Assembly (NCBI GenBank): GCA_025936015.1
Contig: JAICUE010000152.1
Coordinates: 1 to 6,404 of the forward strand
DNA length: 6,404 bases
Origin: Gemmatimonadaceae bacterium
GTDB lineage: Bacteria; Gemmatimonadota; Gemmatimonadetes; Gemmatimonadales; Gemmatimonadaceae
Direction of reading: 5' to 3'
Position numbers and translations under genes: made by a program. Below the pieces are notes generated by a model, which was given only the letters and a program-made list of their open reading frames with translations, did no database searches and was not told the DNA's origin. Every line of letters begins with the position of its first letter. The first letter of the stretch is position 1. Below, piece after piece: positions 1-6,404 of the stretch.

Positions 1-712
1 CCGCAAACCGCTGCGCGACCTCGCCGGCAAACCGCTCGTCGTTCGCGTCTGGGAGCGCGTCCAGGCGATGAACGTCGCTGATCGATGCGTCGTCGCCACC
101 GATAGCGAGGAAGTCGCCAGTGCAGTCGCGGCCGCTGGCGCTGAATGCGTCCTGACGCGCGGCGACCACCCGTCCGGAACCGACCGGGTCGCCGAGGTCG
201 CGGAGCAGCGCGACTACCGGCGGTACGAAGCAATCGTGAATGTGCAGGGCGACGAGCCCTACGTTCCCCGCGACGCCGTGCTCGGCGCGGCGGAGATGGT
301 ATCGAGCGGGCGATTCCCGCTCGGCACCGCGGCAGCGCACGCCGATCGCTCGGTCCTGGCGACTCCGAACGTCGTCAAGGTCGTCACGGCCGACGATGGG
401 CGCGCGCTGTACTTTTCCCGCGCGAACATTCCGTTTCTTCGCGACGAGCGCGACGCCGCCCTCGCCGGTCCGCTGGTTCGCCAACACATCGGCGTGTACG
501 CTTACACGAGGGAAGCGCTGCTGCGCTGGGTCGCGCTGCCGCAGCATCCCCTCGAGCAGGTCGAGCGGCTCGAGCAGCTTCGGCCGCTCGCGGCCGGGAT
601 GGCGATCGGCGTCGCGACGATCGCCGCGGCGCCGTTAGGCGGCATCGACACCGAGGACGACCTCGCGCGCGCGAGCGCGCAATGGCAGGATTTCTCACGA
701 GGATCACGCTGA
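1..712 (+). CDS. kdsB: CMP-Kdo synthetase (3-deoxy-manno-octulosonate cytidylyltransferase), 5' partial
   Basis: This cytosolic enzyme activates Kdo with CTP, giving CMP-Kdo and pyrophosphate, the donor for adding Kdo to lipid A. The frame is open from base 2 to the TGA at 710-712, about 236 visible residues. Before the first internal ATG (base 68) it already encodes RKPLRDLAGKPL, matching the family's N-terminal nucleotide-binding segment, so the true start lies upstream and only some 10-20 residues are missing. Family motifs follow in the expected order: HPSGTDR (about 169-189), NVQGDEP (about 238-258), YFSRANIPF (about 411-437), QHIGVYAY (about 484-507), PLEQVERLEQLR (about 547-582) and GGIDTEDDLARA near the C-terminus. 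Family length is about 250 residues, so it is complete apart from the cut end. The stop codon directly abuts the pyrG ATG. One CGTTAGGC octamer sits in its 3' part. Identification is by remembered family motifs and is very secure. Confidence 0.95.
   Translation, partial: RKPLRDLAGKPLVVRVWERVQAMNVADRCVVATDSEEVASAVAAAGAECVLTRGDHPSGTDRVAEVAEQRDYRRYEAIVNVQGDEPYVPRDAVLGAAEMVSSGRFPLGTAAAHADRSVLATPNVVKVVTADDGRALYFSRANIPFLRDERDAALAGPLVRQHIGVYAYTREALLRWVALPQHPLEQVERLEQLRPLAAGMAIGVATIAAAPLGGIDTEDDLARASAQWQDFSRGSR
633..640 (+). repeat. CGTTAGGC octamer, copy 1
   Basis: The octamer lies in the 3' part of kdsB and is read as CCG TTA GGC (Pro-Leu-Gly). It contains one of only four in-frame TTA codons in the window. 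Confidence 0.6.
699..703 (+). promoter_or_regulatory. Ribosome binding site of pyrG
   Basis: GAGGA lies 9 nt before the ATG at 713, inside the last codons of kdsB. It is the best Shine-Dalgarno match in the window and supports the pyrG start directly after the kdsB stop. Confidence 0.6.
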
Positions 713-2377
<1,665 letters not shown>

Positions 2378-2379
2378 CG

Positions 2380-2405
2380 ATGGCCAGGACCGCTCCGCTG
2401 GCCAT
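2380..2405 (+). repeat. Inverted repeat spanning the two candidate kdsA starts
   Basis: ATGGCCAG (2380-2387) and CTGGCCAT (2398-2405) are perfect 8-nt inverted arms around a 10-nt loop. Each arm contains one in-frame ATG (2380 and 2404). A smaller CTCGC/GCGAG hairpin with a 4-nt loop (2357-2370) lies just before it. In mRNA this could fold over the kdsA start. Whether it regulates anything is unknown, and GC-rich coding DNA gives such repeats by chance. Confidence 0.4.
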
Positions 2406-3231
2406 GCCTAACGCGACGGCCGCGTTCCCGCGCGATGCATTCTTCATGATCGCCGGGCCGTGCCAGCTCGAGGACGACGCGCTCAACTTGCGCGTGGCCG
2501 AACACCTCGCCCGGCTCGCCGAGCGTGTCCCGGGAGGAATCGTCTTCAAGGCGAGCTTCGACAAGGCGAATCGCTCCAATCCGGGGGCGACGCGGGGCCC
2601 GGGCCTCGACGCCGGCCTCGCCGCGCTGGCGCGGGTGAAGGCCGCGACCGGGCTTCGCGTCCTGACCGATGTGCATCTGCCGGAGCAGTGCGCGCCGGCG
2701 GCGCAGGTCGTCGACGTGCTGCAGATCCCCGCGTTTCTCTGCCGACAGACCGATCTCCTCGAAGCCGCTGGAGCGACGGGGAAGCCAGTCAATGTGAAGA
2801 AGGGACAATGGATGCACCCCGAAGGGATGCGCGGCGCCGTGCGAAAGGTTCGTGGCGCCGCGGATGGTGAAGTCGAAGTCGCAGTCACCGAGCGCGGGAG
2901 CTTCTTCGGCTATGGTGACCTCGTCGTCGACATGCGTTCCTTCGCCCGGATGCGGGCGGCGTGCGACGCGGCCGTGATCTTCGACGGGACCCACAGCGTG
3001 CAGCAGCCGGGGCGCGGCGAGGGCGGCGCGAGCGGTGGGGCGCGCGAGTTCATCCCGCCCCTCACCCTCGCCGCGATTGCCGCCGGCGCCGACGGGATCT
3101 TCCTCGAGACGCATCCCGACCCCGCCCATGCGCCGAGCGATGGCCCGAACATGATTCCACTCGACCAGCTGGACGCGCTCGTCGATCGTGCGATCGACAC
3201 GTGGAACCTGGTCCGGTCCCCGTCGCGATGA
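2380..3231 (+). CDS. kdsA: 3-deoxy-8-phosphooctulonate (Kdo-8-phosphate) synthase, metal-type motif
   Basis: This cytosolic enzyme condenses phosphoenolpyruvate with D-arabinose 5-phosphate to give Kdo-8-phosphate. It has 283 residues, normal for this TIM-barrel family. Visible motifs are IAGPCQLE (C28), KASFDKANRSN (57-67), RGPGLDAGL, LTDVHLPEQ, QIPAFLCRQTDLL, NVKKGQ, FDGTHSVQQPG (H205), FLETHPDPAHA (E243) and SDGPNMIPL (D254). C28, H205, E243 and D254 correspond to the four metal ligands of the metal-dependent class (Aquifex aeolicus type). E. coli, metal-independent, has Asn at the Cys position. The ATG at 2380 lies 2 nt after the pyrG stop. A second in-frame ATG at 2404 would shorten it by 8 residues, and neither has a strong ribosome binding site; I chose 2380 for its tight spacing. 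An in-frame ATG at 2227 is inside pyrG and was not used. The stop overlaps kdsC by 4 nt. Confidence 0.96.
   Translation: MARTAPLAMPNATAAFPRDAFFMIAGPCQLEDDALNLRVAEHLARLAERVPGGIVFKASFDKANRSNPGATRGPGLDAGLAALARVKAATGLRVLTDVHLPEQCAPAAQVVDVLQIPAFLCRQTDLLEAAGATGKPVNVKKGQWMHPEGMRGAVRKVRGAADGEVEVAVTERGSFFGYGDLVVDMRSFARMRAACDAAVIFDGTHSVQQPGRGEGGASGGAREFIPPLTLAAIAAGADGIFLETHPDPAHAPSDGPNMIPLDQLDALVDRAIDTWNLVRSPSR
2406..2413 (-). repeat. CGTTAGGC octamer, copy 3 (reverse orientation)
   Basis: On the + strand this reads GCCTAACG, overlapping CCT AAC (Pro10-Asn11) of kdsA and starting one base after the inverted repeat at the kdsA start. It is the only reverse-oriented copy. Confidence 0.6.
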
Positions 3232-3794
3232 TCGACGTCGCTCTTGCGCAGCGGATCAAGCTGGTCGGCCTCGACGTCGACGGCGTTCTCACCGACGGCG
3301 GCATCTACCTCGGCGATGTGAACGGCGAGCGCGGCGAATTCAAGCGTTATGACATCCAGGACGGCCTCGGGATCAAGTTCCTCCGCGACGCCGGCATCAA
3401 GGTCGTCATCATAACGGGCCGTGTGTCCGAGAGCGTGAGGCATCGCGCCGCGGAGCTCGAGGTCGATGCGCTCGTGCAGGACTCCACCGCGCAGAAGCTG
3501 CCGGCGTTCCGCACGCTGCTCGCGCGCCACGGGGTCAGCGCGGCGGAGGCAGCGTTCGTCGGGGACGACTTCCCCGACGTCAGCGTACTCCGCGAGGTCG
3601 CGCTGCCCGTCGCCGTCGGCAACGCGGTGCCCGAGATTCGCGCCATCACGAAGCTTCACCTCACCCGGACCGGTGGAAACGGCGCCGTCCGCGAATTCGC
3701 CGAGCTTCTGCTCAAGGCGCGCGGGCAGTGGGACGACGTCACCGACCGCTACGTTCGCGAGCGTATGCACCCGCGCGTCGAGGTCAGCGCGTGA
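3228..3794 (+). CDS. kdsC: 3-deoxy-D-manno-octulosonate 8-phosphate phosphatase (HAD family)
   Basis: This enzyme hydrolyses Kdo-8-phosphate to Kdo and phosphate, the third step of the pathway, in the cytosol. It has 188 residues, the same as I recall for E. coli KdsC. The small capless HAD fold is shown by motif I DVDGVLTDGG, with nucleophile D16 and acid/base D18. Next come motif II IITGR (T63), a lysine in AQKLPAF (K90) as motif III, and motif IV GDDFPDV (D113, D114). The YDIQDGLGIKFL segment after motif I and the GNAVPEIR segment after motif IV are typical of KdsC. Start ATG 3228 overlaps the kdsA TGA in an ATGA; no clear ribosome binding site is visible, so translational coupling is likely. 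Its TGA overlaps the kdsD GTG. Alternative HAD phosphatases are unlikely given length, motifs and the kdsD and lptC neighbours. Confidence 0.96.
   Translation: MIDVALAQRIKLVGLDVDGVLTDGGIYLGDVNGERGEFKRYDIQDGLGIKFLRDAGIKVVIITGRVSESVRHRAAELEVDALVQDSTAQKLPAFRTLLARHGVSAAEAAFVGDDFPDVSVLREVALPVAVGNAVPEIRAITKLHLTRTGGNGAVREFAELLLKARGQWDDVTDRYVRERMHPRVEVSA
3780..3783 (+). promoter_or_regulatory. Ribosome binding site deciding the kdsD GTG start
   Basis: GAGG lies 7 nt before the GTG at 3791, within the kdsC 3' end. It favours this GTG over the in-frame ATGs at 3728 and 3764, which lie deeper inside kdsC. Confidence 0.5.
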
Positions 3795-4756
3795 GCCGCA
3801 CCGACATCGCGGAGCGGGGACGCCGCGTGATCCGGATGGAGCGTGAGGCGCTCGCTGAGATCGAGGCGCGCGTCGGGCCGGCGTTCGTGAACGCTGTCGA
3901 GCTGATCGCCGCGTCGCGCGGACGGGTGATCGTGACCGGCGTCGGCAAATCCGGCTTGATCGGCAAGAAGATCGCGGCGACCCTTACGTCGACCGGAACG
4001 CCGGCGACGTTTCTCCATCCGGTCGAGGGGGTGCACGGCGACCTCGGAATCGTCGGCCGTGACGACGTTGCCATCCTCATCTCGAAGAGTGGCGAGTCCG
4101 ACGAGATGCTGCCGCTGGTCGAGCACCTCAAGCGGTTCGGAGTGCGAACGGTCGCGATCACCGGTAACGACGCATCGACGCTCGCGCGCAACAGTGACGT
4201 CTCGCTCGACGCCTGGGTGAAGGAAGAGGCGTGTCCGCACGACCTCGCGCCGACCACCAGCACGACCGCCGCCCTCGCGTTAGGCGACGCGCTCGCGGTC
4301 GCGCTGCTCGAGGAAAAGGGCTTCCGTCGCGAGGATTTTGCCCGGCTGCATCCCGGCGGCTCGCTCGGCCGGCAGCTGACGACGCCGATCACCGAGATCA
4401 TGATCGCCGACGATCTCCCGCTCCTCAACCGTGACGACACGATGCGCGAAGCGGTGGTGCTCCTCGCCGAGCGCCGAGGGATTGCGATCGTCGTCGACGA
4501 GTCGCGCCGTGTCCTCGGCGTCGTCACCGCTGGAGACCTCACCCGCCTGATGGAGCGCGAACGTGACGTGTTCGCGGTGCGAGCCGCCGACGTCATGACC
4601 CGAACTCCGAAGGTCGCGCGCGACAACGAGCTCGCCAGCGCCGTCGTATATCGAATGGAGACGCACGGAATCATGGCCATGCCGGTAGTGGATGAAGGTG
4701 AGCGCATCGTCGGCGTCGCGCACCTGCACGACCTCATGCGCGCGAGGGTCGCATGA
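3791..4756 (+). CDS. kdsD: D-arabinose 5-phosphate isomerase (SIS domain plus two CBS domains)
   Basis: This enzyme interconverts D-ribulose 5-phosphate and D-arabinose 5-phosphate, the committed sugar for Kdo synthesis. From GTG 3791 it has 321 residues (E. coli KdsD 328). The SIS domain (about 30-190) shows VTGVGKSGLIG (K53), FLHPVEGVHGDLG, ILISKSGESDE (E105), KEEACPHDLAPT (E146) and LHPGGSLGRQL (H187). These match the catalytic E. coli K59, E111, E152 and H193 at a constant -6 offset. Two CBS domains follow, about 204-260 and 268-321, ending in VGVAHLHDLMRARVA. The GTG start forms a GTGA overlap with kdsC and has a GAGG site. ATG 3728 would add 21 residues overlapping kdsC and is less likely. 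Next to kdsC and the lpt genes it matches the proteobacterial kdsD-kdsC-lptC-lptA block, though here kdsC comes first. A CGTTAGGC octamer encodes L164-G165. The CBS pair may bind a nucleotide effector (inference). Confidence 0.95.
   Translation: MSRTDIAERGRRVIRMEREALAEIEARVGPAFVNAVELIAASRGRVIVTGVGKSGLIGKKIAATLTSTGTPATFLHPVEGVHGDLGIVGRDDVAILISKSGESDEMLPLVEHLKRFGVRTVAITGNDASTLARNSDVSLDAWVKEEACPHDLAPTTSTTAALALGDALAVALLEEKGFRREDFARLHPGGSLGRQLTTPITEIMIADDLPLLNRDDTMREAVVLLAERRGIAIVVDESRRVLGVVTAGDLTRLMERERDVFAVRAADVMTRTPKVARDNELASAVVYRMETHGIMAMPVVDEGERIVGVAHLHDLMRARVA
4278..4285 (+). repeat. CGTTAGGC octamer, copy 4
   Basis: The octamer lies in the middle of kdsD and is read as GCG TTA GGC (Ala163-Leu164-Gly165), in the alanine- and leucine-rich helix after the APTTSTT segment. 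Confidence 0.6.
4744..4748 (+). promoter_or_regulatory. Ribosome binding site of the lptC-like gene
   Basis: GAGGG lies 4 nt before the ATG at 4753, inside the last kdsD codons. The spacing is short but the match supports this start. Confidence 0.4.
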
Positions 4757-5307
4757 CGGTGCGCGGGCTCGTCGTCGCCGGCGCGGCTGCCGCCGTCCTG
4801 CTCAGCGCAGCATGCAAGCGCGAGAAGGAGCCAGTCGCGGCCACGACGTCCCCGATGGCCGACAGCGCCGATCAGGTGATGTTCGGTGCGCGTGCGATCC
4901 TCACCGACAAGGGACTGATGCGCGCCGAGCTGTTCGGCGATACCGCGTACTTCTTCGACGACAACACCCGGATCGAGCTGCGCAACGTGAAGACCAACTT
5001 CTTCACGACGGAAGGGGCGCAGAACGCCGTGCTCACCTCGAAAGAGGGAACCTATCGCACCCAGGGTGCGATGGAGGCGCGCGACGATGTCGTCGTCGTC
5101 TCGACCGACGGCCGCCGGCTCGTCACGCCGCAGCTCAAGTTCGACCAGGGGCGGAATGAGATCTCGAGCGACAGCGCCTTTGTCCTCACCGAACCGGGGC
5201 GTCGGGTCGCCGGGGTCGGGTTCGTCTCCGACCCGAACATGAACAACATCCGCATTCTCAAGACAACCAGCGGCTCGACCGGCCGCGTCACGATTCCCGG
5301 TCAGTGA
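4753..5307 (+). CDS. lptC: LptC-family LPS export protein, predicted lipoprotein
   Basis: It probably takes LPS from the inner-membrane LptBFG transporter and passes it to an LptA-type bridge protein in the periplasm. It has 184 residues, close to the E. coli LptC length. Residues 1-21 form a signal peptide with a hydrophobic core and the lipobox-like LSAAC (C21), so lipidation by signal peptidase II is likely, though Ser at -3 is not the commonest choice. The rest is beta-rich LptC/OstA-like sequence: MRAELFGDTAYFFDD, an EGTYRTQGAMEARDDVVVVS strand pair, then RRLVTPQLKFDQGRNEISSD and a C-terminal AGVGFVSDPNMNNIRI. The last two match the pattern I know for LptC ends. The ATGA overlap with kdsD and the next LptA-like gene support the call. 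Proteobacterial LptC is held by an uncleaved transmembrane helix, so the lipoprotein form differs. Assignment rests on pattern and context rather than on invariant catalytic residues. Confidence 0.82.
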   Translation: MTVRGLVVAGAAAAVLLSAACKREKEPVAATTSPMADSADQVMFGARAILTDKGLMRAELFGDTAYFFDDNTRIELRNVKTNFFTTEGAQNAVLTSKEGTYRTQGAMEARDDVVVVSTDGRRLVTPQLKFDQGRNEISSDSAFVLTEPGRRVAGVGFVSDPNMNNIRILKTTSGSTGRVTIPGQ

Positions 5308-6404
5308 CGCGCCGATTCGCCGCGCTGGCGTTAGGCCTGACGATCGCCGCGTGCGGGGCGGCCGTGCCGCGCGCGGCGATGGCGCAGGGCAGCGCCGCCG
5401 CGCCGCAGCGCTGCATCCTGCAGTTCGAGTCATCGTCCGGCGCGCGCTCGACGCTCAACAAGCTGCCGAGTGGACAGTACAACGCCTACCAGGGCGGCGG
5501 CGTCACGTACTTCTGCGTCGGACAGAACAACACCCTCAAGGCCGACAGCGCCGAATACTACGGCGATCTCAACGTCCTCTATCTGATCGGCAACGTCCAC
5601 TACACCGAGCCGCGCGCGAAAGTGGACTCGCGGCGGATGACGTACTGGAAGAACGAAGAGCGCCTTCTCGCCGAGGGCGACGTCGTCTCGACGCTGCCCA
5701 GCGGAACGACGCTGCGCGGGCCGCAAGCCGAGTACTACCGCGCGATTCCGTCCGTGCGACCGAACACGAAGCTCATTGCGACCGGTCGCCCGGTGATCAA
5801 CCTCGTCCAGGTCGATTCCAACGGCAAGAAGCAGCCGCCAGTCGAAGTGCGCGCCGATCGGGTCACCGTCGACGCGGACAGCCTCGTCTACGCCGGAGGC
5901 AGCGTCGACATCACGCGCCCGGATATCCACGCAACCGGCGACTCGGCGTTCATGGACAGTGGAACCGAGCTCGCGCGGCTGATGCGGGGCCCGGTGATCC
6001 AGGGTAAGGCCGAGCGACCCTTCACGCTCAGCGGAACAACCATCGACGTCTACTCGAAGCAGCGCCAGCTCCAGCGGGTCATCGCGCTCGGCAACGCCAA
6101 CGCGGTGAGCGCTGATCTCGATCTGCGGGCCGATACCATCGACCTTCGCGTGAACGCCAACAAGCTCGAACGTGCGTACGCGTGGGGCCCGAGTGGCGCT
6201 CGGGCGATCTCCCCGACGCAGCTGATCACCGCCGACTCACTCGACGTCAGGCTCCCTGAGCAGCGCATCCGTCAGGTGTTCGCGATCCGTCACGCGCTCG
6301 CGCAAGGCGAACCGGATTCGACGAAGATCCGGACCAAGGAACGCGATTGGCTGCGCGGCGACACGATCATCGCCAGCTTCGATTCAGTGTTCGCGGCCGG
6401 CGAC
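5304..6404 (+). CDS. lptA: LptA/OstA-family LPS transport protein, 3' partial
   Basis: This is probably a periplasmic LPS-bridge protein or an OstA-like relative of the LptD N-terminal domain. The frame runs from GTG 5304 to the window end, 367 codons without a stop. The GTG overlaps the lptC stop (GTGA). The only nearby in-frame ATG (5379, M26) would delete the signal sequence, so GTG is preferred despite no clear ribosome binding site. The N-terminus MTRRFAALALGLTIAACG has a lipobox-like IAAC (C17), but PRAAMA before Q28 is also a good signal peptidase I site. The mature part repeats the OstA pattern of short strands: about 78-145 (LKADSAEYYGDLNVLYLIGNVHY), 180-235 (VRADRVTVDADSLVYAGGSVDI), 240-305 (LSGTTIDVYSKQRQLQRVIALG) and from 307 (ITADSLDVRLPEQRIRQVF). 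At more than 367 residues it is about twice E. coli LptA. Only C37 and C71 are cysteines after A27. The symbol is tentative; an LptD-like N-terminus or a Bacteroidota-style OstA-like protein is possible. Confidence 0.75.
   Translation, partial: MTRRFAALALGLTIAACGAAVPRAAMAQGSAAAPQRCILQFESSSGARSTLNKLPSGQYNAYQGGGVTYFCVGQNNTLKADSAEYYGDLNVLYLIGNVHYTEPRAKVDSRRMTYWKNEERLLAEGDVVSTLPSGTTLRGPQAEYYRAIPSVRPNTKLIATGRPVINLVQVDSNGKKQPPVEVRADRVTVDADSLVYAGGSVDITRPDIHATGDSAFMDSGTELARLMRGPVIQGKAERPFTLSGTTIDVYSKQRQLQRVIALGNANAVSADLDLRADTIDLRVNANKLERAYAWGPSGARAISPTQLITADSLDVRLPEQRIRQVFAIRHALAQGEPDSTKIRTKERDWLRGDTIIASFDSVFAAGD
5329..5336 (+). repeat. CGTTAGGC octamer, copy 5
   Basis: The octamer lies in the signal-peptide coding region of the LptA/OstA-like gene and is read as GCG TTA GGC (Ala9-Leu10-Gly11). 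Confidence 0.6.

Noticed and set aside
662..675. CTCGCGCGCGCGAG, a perfect palindrome with a CG run near the kdsB end, possibly Z-DNA forming
   Set aside because: It encodes an ordinary Asp-Leu-Ala-Arg-Ala stretch of KdsB, has no loop suited to a hairpin, and CG runs are expected in this composition. No terminator-like T-run follows.
3728..3790. ATG 3728 as the kdsD start, giving 342 residues
   Set aside because: It would overlap kdsC by over 60 nt and add an unusual Arg-rich leader, whereas GTG 3791 has a GAGG site and the same 4-nt overlap seen at neighbouring junctions.
3784..5433. A 549-codon open frame on the - strand opposite kdsD and lptC
   Set aside because: It spans several confidently assigned + strand genes and is very rich in Arg, Ser and Ala. 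Antisense open frames are common at this GC content.

Overview
The window is a GC-rich (roughly two-thirds G+C by eye), fully coding stretch with seven genes, all on the + strand and packed end to end. It reads as one operon for making and exporting the Kdo part of lipopolysaccharide (LPS), so the organism is a Gram-negative bacterium with an LPS-type outer membrane. High GC, alanine- and arginine-rich proteins, and a recurring octamer CGTTAGGC made me think of Gemmatimonadota or a relative. That placement is an impression, not a demonstrated assignment.

Layout: 1-712 kdsB (CMP-Kdo synthetase, 5' end outside the window); 713-2377 pyrG (CTP synthase); 2380-3231 kdsA (Kdo-8-phosphate synthase, Cys/metal-type motif); 3228-3794 kdsC (Kdo-8-phosphate phosphatase); 3791-4756 kdsD (arabinose-5-phosphate isomerase with two CBS domains); 4753-5307 an LptC-like lipoprotein; 5304-6404 an LptA/OstA-like exported protein that runs off the 3' end. 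Junctions are 0 nt, 2 nt, then four consecutive 4-nt stop/start overlaps (ATGA, GTGA, ATGA, GTGA). No non-coding stretch is longer than 2 nt, and I saw no promoter, terminator, RNA gene, CRISPR or mobile element.

How the genes work together: KdsD makes arabinose 5-phosphate from ribulose 5-phosphate, KdsA condenses it with phosphoenolpyruvate to Kdo-8-phosphate, KdsC removes the phosphate, and KdsB activates Kdo with CTP. PyrG supplies that CTP. The LptC- and LptA-like proteins belong to the periplasmic bridge that carries finished LPS to the outer membrane. All four steps from ribulose 5-phosphate to CMP-Kdo, the CTP source and the start of the export machinery therefore lie in one run.

I found no evidence of a wholly new system. 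The least-explained signal is the octamer CGTTAGGC/GCCTAACG, present five times, which also contains every in-frame TTA leucine codon of the window. Second are the two export proteins: a lipoprotein-type LptC and an unusually long LptA/OstA-like protein with two competing signal-peptide readings.
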